A stretch of 64,000 nucleotides of DNA from Azospira restricta (GTDB taxonomy: Bacteria; Pseudomonadota; Gammaproteobacteria; Burkholderiales; Rhodocyclaceae). Of this stretch, positions 54,202 to 63,376 are shown piece by piece. The position numbers and the translations under genes are program-made. Numbering within the stretch: the first letter of the stretch is position 1; each line of letters starts with the position of its first letter. The DNA lies in the NCBI RefSeq assembly GCF_016858125.1, contig NZ_CP064781.1, forward strand, positions 1,116,001 to 1,180,000, in the 5' to 3' direction. The notes below the pieces were generated by a model that worked only from the letters and a program-made list of their open reading frames with translations, ran no database searches and was not told the DNA's origin.

Positions 54202-55080
54202 ATGCTGCTGCGCATCGTTTCCATCATCTTTCCGATCTTCGCCATCGTCGGCGTCGGCTATGCCTACGCGCGCGTGAAGAAGCCGGACATGAGCTTCGCC
54301 AACCAGCTGAACATGGACGTTTTCGTCCCGGCGCTGGTCTTCGCCGCGCTCGCCGGCAAGGACTTCGACCTGATGGCGAACTGGAAGCTGGCGCTCGGCG
54401 CGACCGCCGTCGTCCTCGGCTCCGGCCTGCTCGCGTGGCCGGTGGCGAAGCTGATGAAGGTGCCGGCGAACACGCTGCTGCCGCCGATGATGTTCAACAA
54501 CTCCGGCAACATGGGCCTGCCGCTGCTGGTGCTGGCCTTCGGCGAGCAGGCGCTGCCGCTCGCCGTCGTGCTGTTCTTCGTCGAGAACACGCTGCACTAT
54601 GCGCTCGGCACCTGGATGCTCGACCACCACGCGAAGCTGTGGAACCTGTGGCGCGTGCCGGTGATCGCCGCCGCCATCGCCGGGCTGGCGGTGAGTCTGC
54701 TGAAGATCGAGCTGTGGTCGCCGCTCTACGTCGGCATCAAGATGCTCGGCGACGTGTCGATCCCGCTGCTGCTGTTCTCGCTGGGGGTGCGCCTGACCGA
54801 CTCCGCCGCCAAGGACCTGCGCCTCGGCCTGGTCGGCGCCGCGCTGTGCCCGCTCGCCGGCATGGCCGTGGCCTGGGCGATGGTGCCGGTGCTCGGGCTG
54901 GAAGGGATGCAGGCCGGCATGCTGCTGATCTTCGGCGCGCTGCCGCCGGCGGTGCTCAACTACATCTTCGCCGAGAAGTACAAGCAGGAGCCGGAGCGCG
55001 TCGCGTCGATCGTGATGATCGGCAACGTCGCCTCGCTGGGCTTCGTGCCGCTGGCGCTGTTCTTCGCGCTGCCGCGCTGA
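54202..55080 (+). CDS. Auxin efflux carrier (AEC) family transporter
   Basis: This 292-residue membrane protein has about ten helices. It has ANQLNMDVFVPALVFAALAG, the central FNNSGNMGLPLLVLAFGE (AEC signature around the discontinuous helix) and KMLGDVSIPLLLFSLGVRL at the second repeat. Bacterial AEC carriers move organic acids such as malate or malonate; the substrate is not visible. Its stop codon abuts the ybaK stop (TGATCA). Confidence 0.87.
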   Translation: MLLRIVSIIFPIFAIVGVGYAYARVKKPDMSFANQLNMDVFVPALVFAALAGKDFDLMANWKLALGATAVVLGSGLLAWPVAKLMKVPANTLLPPMMFNNSGNMGLPLLVLAFGEQALPLAVVLFFVENTLHYALGTWMLDHHAKLWNLWRVPVIAAAIAGLAVSLLKIELWSPLYVGIKMLGDVSIPLLLFSLGVRLTDSAAKDLRLGLVGAALCPLAGMAVAWAMVPVLGLEGMQAGMLLIFGALPPAVLNYIFAEKYKQEPERVASIVMIGNVASLGFVPLALFFALPR

Positions 55081-55569
55081 TCAGCCGTCCGCGCGGATGT
55101 CGTTCCACCCGGCGCCGGTGATGCGCCGCAGCTCGTCCGGTGTCAGCGGGAAGACCGAGAACGGCGTCCCGGCCGCCGCCCACAGCCTGTCGAAGCGCTG
55201 CAGGTCGGCGTCGAGCACCAGCTTCACCGGCTGCGCATGGCCGAGCGGCGAGACGCCGCCGATGACGTAGCCGGTCGCTTCGCGCACGAAGTCGGCGTCG
55301 GCGCGGCCGAGCTTTTCGCCGACCAGCGCGGCGACCTTCCTCTCGCAGACGCGGTTGTCGCCGCTGGCGACGACGACCACCGCCTGCCCGCTTTCCTTGC
55401 CGCGGAAGACGACCGACTTGGCGATCTCGGCGACCGTGCAGCCGATCGCCTTGGCGGCTTCGGCGCTGGTCCGCGTCGGCTGTTCGAATTCGACGACCTG
55501 GACGTCGAGGCCTTGTTCGTGAAGCAGCGCCTGCATGCGCAGCGCGGTGGGGTGTTGTGCGGGTTTCAT
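55081..55569 (-). CDS. YbaK/EbsC-type aminoacyl-tRNA deacylase
   Basis: This 162-residue YbaK/ProX-like editing domain has TRTSAEAAKAIGCTVAEIAKS, the central lysine in VVFRGKESGQ and the loop GYVIGGVSPLGH. The family hydrolyses mischarged tRNAs such as Cys-tRNA(Pro). The particular tRNA cannot be read here. It lies upstream of nothing obvious; 22 bases separate it from the MFS gene on the same strand. Confidence 0.88.
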   Translation of the reverse strand: MKPAQHPTALRMQALLHEQGLDVQVVEFEQPTRTSAEAAKAIGCTVAEIAKSVVFRGKESGQAVVVVASGDNRVCERKVAALVGEKLGRADADFVREATGYVIGGVSPLGHAQPVKLVLDADLQRFDRLWAAAGTPFSVFPLTPDELRRITGAGWNDIRADG

Positions 55570-55591
55570 CGTGTCCCGGGCTTTGTCGAGG

Positions 55592-56800
55592 TCAGGCCGG
55601 CTGCGGTTTCGCCACCGGCGTTTCGCGGATCGGCAGGTTGGCGATCGCCGCCAGCGCGGCGAGCGCGATGTCGGCGTACCACATCCAGCTGTAGTCGCCG
55701 AACTCGACGAGGGCGAGGCCGCCGAGCCAGGCGCCGAGGAAGCCGCCGATCTGGTGCGACAGCAGCGTCAGGCCGAACAGCGTGCCGAGGTAGCGCACGC
55801 CGAACAGCTTGCCGACCAGCGAGGCGGTCGGCGGCACGGTCGCCAGCCAGGTGAAGCCGAGCCCGGCGGCGAACAGGTAGAAGGTCCATTCGGTCTTCGG
55901 CGCCGCCAGGTAGGCGATCACCAGCAGCGCGCGCGAGGCGTACATCCAGAACAGCACCATCTTGCTGCGGTGGTGCGTGATCGCGTGGCCGGCGTACAGG
56001 CTGCCGGCGATGTTGGTCAGGCCGATGATCGCCAGCGTCCAGCTGGCCACCGCCGGCGGCAGGCCGCACAGGTCGACCTCGCCGGGCATGTGCGTGACCA
56101 GGAAGGCGATGTGGAAGCCGCAGGTGAAGAAGCCGGCGTGCAGGAGCAGGTAGCTGCGGTCGCCCATCGCACCGCAGACGGTGGTCCACAGGCCGGCCTC
56201 GCCCGGCACCGACGCCGGCCTGGTGCCCTTCGGCGCGACCACCTTGACCAGCGGCAGCGCGGCCAACGCGACGGCGGCGAGCGACCACATCGCGCCCATC
56301 CAGCCGAAGGCCTGGATCAGCTTCTGCAGGATCGGCGCGAAGATGAACTGGCCGAAGGAGCCGCCGGCGTTGATCACGCCCGAGGCGGCGGCGCGCGACT
56401 CGACCGGCAGGCGCTGCGCGGTGGCGCCCATCAGCACCGAGAAGCTGCCGATGCCGGAGCCCATCGCCGAGAGCAGGCCGAGGCTGACGACGAGGCCGAA
56501 GGTGTTGTCCATGAACGGCGTCAGCGCGCTGCCGGCGGCGAGGATCAAGAGGCCGCAGACGAGCACCTTGCCCGGGCCGTAGCGGTCGGCGAAGGCGCCG
56601 GCGACCGGCTGGATCGCGCCCCAGGTGAACTGGCCGACGGCGAGCGCGAAGCTGATCGCGGCGACGCCGAGCCCGGTCGTCGTGTTCAGCGGCGAGACGA
56701 AGAGGCCGAGCGACTGGCGGGCGCCCATCGTCACCATCATGATGCCGGCGGCGGCGAGCGTGATGAACCAGAGGTGGGGGGTGTTGAGGGTGCGGAACAT
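55592..56800 (-). CDS. Major facilitator superfamily transporter
   Basis: This 402-residue protein has 12 predicted helices. DRYGPGKVLVCGLLILAAGS after helix 2 is the MFS loop 2-3 motif (DRxGxxxxL). GASRQSLGLFVSP-like sequence at the N-terminus resembles the oxalate/formate antiporter-like (OFA/YbfB) group. The substrate is unknown. It is followed by ybaK on the same strand, possibly co-transcribed. Confidence 0.87.
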   Translation of the reverse strand: MFRTLNTPHLWFITLAAAGIMMVTMGARQSLGLFVSPLNTTTGLGVAAISFALAVGQFTWGAIQPVAGAFADRYGPGKVLVCGLLILAAGSALTPFMDNTFGLVVSLGLLSAMGSGIGSFSVLMGATAQRLPVESRAAASGVINAGGSFGQFIFAPILQKLIQAFGWMGAMWSLAAVALAALPLVKVVAPKGTRPASVPGEAGLWTTVCGAMGDRSYLLLHAGFFTCGFHIAFLVTHMPGEVDLCGLPPAVASWTLAIIGLTNIAGSLYAGHAITHHRSKMVLFWMYASRALLVIAYLAAPKTEWTFYLFAAGLGFTWLATVPPTASLVGKLFGVRYLGTLFGLTLLSHQIGGFLGAWLGGLALVEFGDYSWMWYADIALAALAAIANLPIRETPVAKPQPA

Positions 56801-56867
56801 GGGGCGCCTTGTTGGTTTTTGGTCAGCGGAATTGTAGGGTGACCGGCGCCGCGCGTCCCGGTTCCCG

Positions 56868-57254
56868 TTAGCCGAAAAATCGCTGGATCTTGCGCCGGTC
56901 GCGCTTGGTCGGCCGGCCCTTGAGGTCGGCGCCGGGGGCCGGCGCCAGCGCCCGCGCCTCGGCCGCCCGGCTGCGCTGCTCCCGACTTTCGGCGCTTTCC
57001 TCGTAGAGCAGCTGCGCTTCCGGCGCCGGCCGCCGGTATTCGTTGAGGCCGCGCACGGTCACCGTCCAGTGCGCGTCGCCGAGCGTCAGGTCGAGCACGT
57101 CGCCAGGCTTCACCTCCTTTGCCGGTTTCGCCGTGTGGCCGTTGAGCTTGACCTTGCCGCCGTCGATCGCATCCGCCGCCAGCCCGCGCGTCTTGAAGAA
57201 GCGCGCGGCCCACAGCCACTTGTCGAGGCGCAGCTTCTCCGGGGGCGCGCTCAT
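56868..57254 (-). CDS. hslR: RNA-binding S4-domain protein (Hsp15/HslR)
   Basis: This 128-residue S4 domain starts RLDKWLWAARFFKTRGLAAD and continues AIDGGKVKLNGHTAKPAKEV. A basic tail, GRPTKRDRRKIQRFFG, matches Hsp15, which recycles free 50S subunits carrying nascent chains after heat stress. It overlaps regA by 4 bases (ATGA), an association that may be local to this lineage. Confidence 0.9.
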   Translation of the reverse strand: MSAPPEKLRLDKWLWAARFFKTRGLAADAIDGGKVKLNGHTAKPAKEVKPGDVLDLTLGDAHWTVTVRGLNEYRRPAPEAQLLYEESAESREQRSRAAEARALAPAPGADLKGRPTKRDRRKIQRFFG

Positions 57255-57802
57255 TCCTTCACCGGCTTCTTGCCGAGTTTGCGCTGCAGCGTGCGCCGGT
57301 GCATCTTCAGCGCGCGCGCGGTGGCCGAGATGTTGCCGTCGTGCTCGGCGAGCACGCGCTGGATGTGTTCCCACTCCAGCCGGTCGACCGACAGCGGCGA
57401 GTCGGCAACGCCGAGCGAGGCGTCGCCCTCGGTCTTGTGCAGCGCCGCCACCACCTGGTCGGCGTCGACCGGCTTCGCCAGGTAGTGCGTGGCGCCGAGC
57501 TTGATCGCCTCGACCGCGGTGGCGATGCTGGCGTAGCCGGTGAGCATCACGATGCGCGTGTTCGGGTCGAGCCCGATCAGCTTCTCGATCAGTACCAGCC
57601 CGGATTCGCCGGGCATCTTCAGGTCGACGACGGCGTATTCCGGCGATTGCGCCTGCGCCCGGGCGAGCGCCTCGGCGACGTCGGCGGCGGTCGTCACCGC
57701 GTAGCCGCGGCGTTCGAGCGCGCGCGCGAGCACGCGGCGGAAGGCCTCGTCGTCGTCGACGAGGAGCAGGGAGGGGCGGTCTTGTTCGGCGAGGTCGTTC
57801 AT
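57251..57802 (-). CDS. regA: RegA/PrrA-type response regulator
   Basis: This 183-residue regulator has a receiver domain with the acidic pocket VDDDEA, phosphoacceptor Asp60 in VVDLKMPGESG and Lys110 in YLAKPVDADQ. A Fis-type helix-turn-helix follows (NISATARALKMHRRTLQRKL). The small size and the single HTH without an AAA domain are characteristic of RegA/PrrA/ActR. It overlaps regB by ATGA. Redox-responsive control of respiration and related genes is expected. Confidence 0.92.
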   Translation of the reverse strand: MNDLAEQDRPSLLLVDDDEAFRRVLARALERRGYAVTTAADVAEALARAQAQSPEYAVVDLKMPGESGLVLIEKLIGLDPNTRIVMLTGYASIATAVEAIKLGATHYLAKPVDADQVVAALHKTEGDASLGVADSPLSVDRLEWEHIQRVLAEHDGNISATARALKMHRRTLQRKLGKKPVKE

Positions 57803-59133
57803 GTCGGCGCCTGCTGCAGTCGGGCGAGCGGCAGCGTGACGCGGGTGCGCGTGCCGCCGTCGTCGCGGGGAGTCAGTTCGACGCGGCCGCCGAAGCGCTC
57901 CAGCGTCGCGTTGGTCAGGAAGAAGCCGATGCCCAGGCCGCCGCTGCCGGCAGCGTCGCGCTTGGTGCTGAAGAAGGGTTCGCCGAGGCGCGCGGCGACC
58001 GCCGCGTCGATGCCCGGGCCGCGGTCGAGGATGTCGATGCAAAGCTCGGCGTCGTCCCAGCGCGCGTGCAGTTCGAGGCCTTCCGGCGAGGCGTCGGCGG
58101 CGTTGTCGAGCAGGTTCAGGAGCGCCTGCTCGAGCGTGCGGTCGGTGGCGATCGGCGGCGCCGGCAGCGGGCCGTCGAGCGCGGCGGCGATCGTCGCCTG
58201 TGGCCGGATCAGCTGCCACTCCTCGAGCAGGCGATCGAGGTAGGCGTCGAGCGCCAGCTGCCGCGACGCCTCGTCGCGCGCCTGGCCGGCCGAGGCCAGC
58301 GTCTGCGACAGGATCTTCTTGCACTCGTCGACCTGCGCGCGCAGCAGGCGCAGGTCCTCGCTCAGTTGCGCATCTTCGCCGTGCGCCAGCTCCGCCTCGC
58401 GCAGCACGACAGCCATCGTCGACAGGGGCGTCCCCAGCTTGTGCGCGGCGCCGGCGGCGAGCGTGCCCAGCGCGAGGATCTGCTCGTTCTTCAGCGCCGC
58501 CTCGCGCGTCGCCGCCAGTTCCTGCTCGCGCGCCTTCAGCGCGGCCGCCATGCGCGTCAGGAACAGCGCGATGACGACAGCGCTGACGACGAAGTTGAGC
58601 CACATGCCGAGCACGTGCAGCGCGAAGCCGCTGACGTGGCCGGCATGCTCCGGGGCGACGCCGGAGGCGCGCGCGAGCAGCGCGTCGAGTTCGGCGAGCT
58701 GGCCCTGCGGCGGCGGCAGCGGCAGGTTCCAGAACATCAGGAAGGTGTAGATCAGCGTCGTCACGCCGGCCATCAGCCAGGCGTGCCGTGCCGGCAGCGC
58801 GGTGGCGGCGATCGTCAGCGGCACCAGGAAGAGCGAGACGAAGGGGTTGGCCGAGCCGCCGGAGTAGTAGAGCAGGACGCCGAGGACGGCGACGTCGGCG
58901 AGCAGCTGGGCGAGGATCTCATCGTCGCCGACCGGCCGCTCGCGTTGCAGGCGCCACTGCGTGAACAGGTTGAACAGCGCCAGCGCGACGGTGGCGGCGA
59001 GCATCGGCCCCAGCGCCAGCGGAATGCGCAGCCAGCCGACCGCGAGCAGCAGCACCAGCGCCTGCGCCAGCAGCGACAGGCGGCGCAGGACGACCAGGCG
59101 GGGCAGCAGGCTGCGGGCGGCGAGGGCGGTCAT
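57799..59133 (-). CDS. regB: RegB/PrrB-type redox sensor histidine kinase
   Basis: This 444-residue inner-membrane kinase has six helices in the first 195 residues. The ubiquinone-binding motif GGxxNPF is present as GGSANPF (92-98). The H-box is AAHKLGTPLSTM with His231; RegB proteins usually have HELGTPL, so glutamate is replaced by lysine. The conserved redox cysteine of the dimerisation helix is kept (Cys271 in QVDECKKIL). N and G boxes are NLLDNAADAS and GLGIGFFLTN. Confidence 0.92.
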   Translation of the reverse strand: MTALAARSLLPRLVVLRRLSLLAQALVLLLAVGWLRIPLALGPMLAATVALALFNLFTQWRLQRERPVGDDEILAQLLADVAVLGVLLYYSGGSANPFVSLFLVPLTIAATALPARHAWLMAGVTTLIYTFLMFWNLPLPPPQGQLAELDALLARASGVAPEHAGHVSGFALHVLGMWLNFVVSAVVIALFLTRMAAALKAREQELAATREAALKNEQILALGTLAAGAAHKLGTPLSTMAVVLREAELAHGEDAQLSEDLRLLRAQVDECKKILSQTLASAGQARDEASRQLALDAYLDRLLEEWQLIRPQATIAAALDGPLPAPPIATDRTLEQALLNLLDNAADASPEGLELHARWDDAELCIDILDRGPGIDAAVAARLGEPFFSTKRDAAGSGGLGIGFFLTNATLERFGGRVELTPRDDGGTRTRVTLPLARLQQAPT

Positions 59134-59192
59134 GGGAGCGGATTTTACGCCGCGCCGTCGGCGCTGCGGCGGGCTGCGGCATTCTGTCGCGC

Positions 59193-62100
59193 TCAGCGCG
59201 TCTGGCGGCGGGCCAGGCGGCCTTCGACCAGCGAATAGACGGCGGGCACGACGACCAGTGTCAGCAACGTCGACGAGATCATGCCGCCGATCACCGCGAT
59301 CGCCAGCGGCTGGTTGGTCTCCGAGCCGGCGCCGAGGCCGAGTGCGGCCGGGAACAGCGCGAGGATGACGGTCGCCGAGGTCATCAGCACCGGCCGCATG
59401 CGGATCGGGCAGGCGTCGGCGAGCGCGGCGTCGATCGCCATGCCGCCGGCGCGCCGCTGGTTGGTCAGGTCGACCAGCAGGATCGAGTTCTTGGCGACGA
59501 GGCCGATCAGCAGCACCAGGCCGATCATCGAGTAGATGTTCAGCGTCTGCCCGAACAGCCACAGCGCGGCTACGCCGCCGACGATCGCCAGCGGCTGCGC
59601 GAGCATGACGATGAACGGCTGCACGAAGGAGTTGAACTGGCTGGCGAGCACCATGTACAGCAGCACCATCGCCAGCGTGAAGGCGAACACCATGTACTTC
59701 ATCGTCTTGCCGAACTCCTCGGCCTGGCCGACGAACTTCACCTGGTAGCCGGTGGGCAGCGTCTCGGCGGCGAGCGCGCGCACCTGGTCGACGGCGTCGC
59801 CGAGCGGCATCGTCGGCGACGCGAAGAAGGTCGCGGCGTACTGCAGATCGAAGCGGCCGATCACCGCCGGGCCGAGCGTCTGCCTGAACGAGGCCACCGC
59901 GTCGAGGCGCACCAGCTTGCCGTCCTTGGCGCGCAGCCAGATCTTGGCGAGGTCGGCGGGTTGCGTGAACTCGCCTTCGCGCGCCTTGACGCGGATGTCG
60001 TAGCGCTGGCCGTCGCCCGGCTCGTCGTTGAACTTGGCGAGGTCGACGCCGCCGGTGAGCATGTTGATCGCCAGCGCCACGTCCTGCGTGTTCAGGTTGG
60101 CGGCGGCGATGCGCAGGCGGTCGGGCTGGAAGACCAGTTGCGGCAGGTCGAGCTGCAGGTCGGTGTCGATGCGGCCGAGCGCCGGCTCCTGCGCCAGCTT
60201 GCCCTGGAACTCGCGCGTCAGCCGCCCGACCTCCTGCAGGTTCTCGCCGACCAGCACGAACTGCAGCGGCTCGCCGCGCTGCCCCTGCACCATCGGATAG
60301 GGCGCGGCGAAGGCGCGCGCGCCGGGGATCTGCGCCAGCTCCTTCCTGAGGATCGGCAGCAGCTCCTGCTGCGTCAGCTTGCGCTCGGTCTTCGGCACCA
60401 TGCGCGCGACGACGGTGCCCTGGTTCACCTGGCCGGCCGAGCCGAGGCCGATCAGCGCGAATTCGGTGAATACCTCGGGGTGGCTGCGCAGCACGTCCTC
60501 GACCATGCGCAGCCGGGTGTCGGTGTAGTCGATCGACGAGCCGAGCGGCGTGCGCAGGTAGACGAGGAAGCGGCCCTCGTCCTGCTCCGGCGCGAAGGCC
60601 TTGCCGATGCCGGCGAAGAAGGGGACCGAGGCGGCGACGGTGAGCACGGTCAGCGCCACCACCTGCCAGCGGTGCGCCAGCGCCCGGCCGAGCAGGCGCC
60701 GGTAGAAGGCCTCCAGCGCCAGGAAGAAGCGTTCGATGCGCCCGTAGACCGCGCCGTGGTGCTGGCCCTTCTCGGTCACGCGCAGGTAGCGCGCGCAGAG
60801 CATCGGCGTCAGCGTCAGCGAGACGAACAGCGAGACGAGCACGCCGAAGGTGACGACGACGGCGAAGGAGCGGAAGAACTGGCCGATGATGCCGCTCATG
60901 AAGATCACCGGCGCGAAGATCGAGACCAGCGACAGGGTTGCCGCGATCACCGCGAAGATCACCTCGTTGCTGCCGTTGATCGCCGCCGAGACCGGGTCCG
61001 GGTCGAGCTCCTCGCGGTGGCGGAAGATGTTCTCGAGGACGACGATCGCGTCGTCGACGACGACGCCGATCAGGAGCAGCAGTGCGAGCAGCGTCAGCGA
61101 GTTGAGCGTGAAGCCGAAGAAGTAGATCACTGCGATGGCGCCGAGCAGCGACACCGGAATCGCCAGCGAGATGATCAGCGTCGACCGCAGCGAACGCAGG
61201 AAGACCCAGACGACGAGCGCGGCGAGGATCGTGCCCTCGATCAGGTGCTCCTTCAGCGAATTGACGATCTCGAGGATGAAGACGGCGTCGTTGGAGACGA
61301 TCGACAGCCGCATTCCGGGCGGCAGCTGCGGGCGGATCTCGTGGTCGACCTTGTGCAGGATGCGGTCGACGATGGCGACGGTGTTGGTGTTGGCGATCTT
61401 GACGATGCCCAGGCCGATCGTCGTCTCGCCGTTGAAGCGGGCGAGCTGGCGCTTGTCGGTCAGACCGTCCTCGACCTCGGCGATGTCGGCGAGGCGGATC
61501 GGGGCGCCCCCCTTCCAGGCGACGACCATCTCCTTCAGCGCATCGACCGAGTGGAACTCGAGGTCGAGCTTGACCAGGTTCTCGGTGGCGCTGCCGACGA
61601 CGAAGCCGCCGGCGAGCTGCACGTGCTCGCGGGCGAAGGCGTCGTTGACGTCCTGCGCGGTGACGCTGAGCGCGACCATCCGCTCCGGAATCAGGTTGGC
61701 GCGGATGGTGCGGTCGCGGCGGCCGCCGAGGCGAACTTCGCCGACGCCGTCGATCGTTTCCAGCCGCTTCTTCAGCGTGTTCACCGCATACTGGTTGAGC
61801 TGCTGCTGCGTGCGGTCGCCCTGCAGCGCCAGCCACATGATCGGCTGCGCGTTGGTCTCGACCTTGGCCACGACCGGCGGGTCGGCGTCGTCCGGCAGCC
61901 GGCGCAGCACCTGGTTCACCTTGGCCTGCACCTCGTTGAAGGCGACGTCGATCTTCTTCTCGAGCCCGAAGGTGATGTTGATGATCGAGATGCCGGGCGA
62001 CGAAGTGGACTGGATGTGCTCGATCCCCGGCACCGAATTGACCGAGCTCTCGATGACGTTGGTGATCGAGGCGTCGACGATGTCCGGGTTGGCGCCCTTC

Positions 62101-62252
62101 AGCGCCGTCGAGATCGAGACCACCGGAAACTCGATGTACGGATAGCGGTCCATGCCGATCCGCTCGTAGCTGATGACGCCGAAGAGCACGAGCACGGCGG
62201 ACAGCATCCACGCCAGGACGTGCCGCCGGATCGAAAGCTCGGGCAGGGTCAT
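59193..62252 (-). CDS. RND efflux pump permease (HAE-1/AcrB-like)
   Basis: This 1019-residue inner-membrane pump has 12 helices and two large periplasmic loops. The proton-relay aspartates are in GVVVDDAIVVLENIFRH near residue 400. VPGIEHIQSTSSPGIS and the C-terminal LIGLVAKNSILLVDLTNQ are RND signatures. Length fits hydrophobic/amphiphilic exporters rather than metal pumps. It overlaps its adaptor gene by ATGA. No outer-membrane channel gene is adjacent, so a TolC-like partner elsewhere is expected. Confidence 0.93.
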   Translation of the reverse strand: MTLPELSIRRHVLAWMLSAVLVLFGVISYERIGMDRYPYIEFPVVSISTALKGANPDIVDASITNVIESSVNSVPGIEHIQSTSSPGISIINITFGLEKKIDVAFNEVQAKVNQVLRRLPDDADPPVVAKVETNAQPIMWLALQGDRTQQQLNQYAVNTLKKRLETIDGVGEVRLGGRRDRTIRANLIPERMVALSVTAQDVNDAFAREHVQLAGGFVVGSATENLVKLDLEFHSVDALKEMVVAWKGGAPIRLADIAEVEDGLTDKRQLARFNGETTIGLGIVKIANTNTVAIVDRILHKVDHEIRPQLPPGMRLSIVSNDAVFILEIVNSLKEHLIEGTILAALVVWVFLRSLRSTLIISLAIPVSLLGAIAVIYFFGFTLNSLTLLALLLLIGVVVDDAIVVLENIFRHREELDPDPVSAAINGSNEVIFAVIAATLSLVSIFAPVIFMSGIIGQFFRSFAVVVTFGVLVSLFVSLTLTPMLCARYLRVTEKGQHHGAVYGRIERFFLALEAFYRRLLGRALAHRWQVVALTVLTVAASVPFFAGIGKAFAPEQDEGRFLVYLRTPLGSSIDYTDTRLRMVEDVLRSHPEVFTEFALIGLGSAGQVNQGTVVARMVPKTERKLTQQELLPILRKELAQIPGARAFAAPYPMVQGQRGEPLQFVLVGENLQEVGRLTREFQGKLAQEPALGRIDTDLQLDLPQLVFQPDRLRIAAANLNTQDVALAINMLTGGVDLAKFNDEPGDGQRYDIRVKAREGEFTQPADLAKIWLRAKDGKLVRLDAVASFRQTLGPAVIGRFDLQYAATFFASPTMPLGDAVDQVRALAAETLPTGYQVKFVGQAEEFGKTMKYMVFAFTLAMVLLYMVLASQFNSFVQPFIVMLAQPLAIVGGVAALWLFGQTLNIYSMIGLVLLIGLVAKNSILLVDLTNQRRAGGMAIDAALADACPIRMRPVLMTSATVILALFPAALGLGAGSETNQPLAIAVIGGMISSTLLTLVVVPAVYSLVEGRLARRQTR

Positions 62253-63376
62253 GGCTTGCCGGCGGCGTCGCCCTTGGCCGGGCCGGCGGGCGGCGCGCCG
62301 CGCTCGTGGACGCTGACGGCGGCGCCGTCGCTGAGGAAGCCGGCGCCGTCGAGGGCGACCGTCTCGCCGGCCTTCAGGCCGCTGACGATCTCGACCAGGC
62401 CGGCCGCCTTGCCGCCGGTGTCGACGATGCGCTGGCGCGCCTTGCCGTCCTCGATCGCGTAGACGACGCGGCCGGCCGGGCGCAGCACGACCGACTGCTC
62501 GGGCACCATCACCGCCGCCTCGCGCACGTCGAGGACGACGGCAGCGTTGAGCGAGCCGCCGCCCTTGAGCACGTCGCCGGGGTTGGCGATGCGCACGATG
62601 ACGTCGAGCGCGCGGCTGGTATCGCTGAGCGTCGGGCGGATGTCCTCGACCTCACCCTCGATCGTCCGCCCGCCGGCCAGCGGGCTGGAGAGGCGCACCT
62701 TCTGGCCGCGCTTGAGGCGCGGCGCGGCGGTTTCCGGGAAGGGCAGGTGGGCGCGCAGCTGGGCGTTGGAAACGAGCCGGAAGATCGGGTCGCCGAGCTT
62801 CAGGTAGTCGCCCTGGGCGGCGATCTGCTCCTCGACGACGCCGTCGAAGGGGGCGAGGACGCGGGTCTTCTGCAGGTTGTTCGCCGACAGCGCGGCGCGG
62901 GCGCGGGCGGCCTCGAGCTGGTTCTGCAGCGCGTCGCGCTGCGCCGAGGCGTCGTCGAGCGCGTTCTTCGAGATGAAGTTCCTGGCGAGCAGCTCGTTCT
63001 GCCGCGCGACCAGGCGCTCCTGCTGCGCGAGCAAGGCTTCCAGGCGGGCGCTCTCGGCGCGGTCGGCGCGGTGCTGCTGGGCGGCATCGGCCGGGTCGAT
63101 CTCGGCGAGGAGCTGCCCTTTCCGCACCGCCTCGCCGGGGTACGCCGCGATACGCAGGACGCGGCCGGCGACCTCGGCCGCGACCTTCGGGTCGTGCACC
63201 GCTTCCAGCGTGCCCAGCGTGCTCTCGACGATTTCCAGCGGCTGCGCTTTCGCCTGGGTGACGGTGATCAGCGTCGGCGGCGGCCCGGACTTCTTCTCCG
63301 CCGGCTTGTCGCCGCAGGCGGCGAGCGCGATTGCCGCGGCGCCGGCGAGGACGACGAGGCGCCGGCGCCGGATCAC
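62249..63376 (-). CDS. RND efflux periplasmic adaptor lipoprotein (MFP)
   Basis: This 375-residue membrane fusion protein has lipoprotein signal IALAACGD with the acylated Cys21. A beta-barrel/lipoyl module (KVAAEVAGRVLRIAAYPGEA) is interrupted by a helical hairpin rich in Glu/Ala/Arg, then come ILAPFDGVVEEQIAAQGDY-like and C-terminal barrel strands. It bridges the inner-membrane pump and an outer-membrane channel. It overlaps lysA upstream by ATGA. Confidence 0.92.
   Translation of the reverse strand: MIRRRRLVVLAGAAAIALAACGDKPAEKKSGPPPTLITVTQAKAQPLEIVESTLGTLEAVHDPKVAAEVAGRVLRIAAYPGEAVRKGQLLAEIDPADAAQQHRADRAESARLEALLAQQERLVARQNELLARNFISKNALDDASAQRDALQNQLEAARARAALSANNLQKTRVLAPFDGVVEEQIAAQGDYLKLGDPIFRLVSNAQLRAHLPFPETAAPRLKRGQKVRLSSPLAGGRTIEGEVEDIRPTLSDTSRALDVIVRIANPGDVLKGGGSLNAAVVLDVREAAVMVPEQSVVLRPAGRVVYAIEDGKARQRIVDTGGKAAGLVEIVSGLKAGETVALDGAGFLSDGAAVSVHERGAPPAGPAKGDAAGKP

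Noticed and set aside
57799-62211. A 1470-codon minus-strand frame covering the RND permease and regB
   Set aside because: The upstream thousand codons are a shadow frame of the RND gene; the regB domain starts at 59133.
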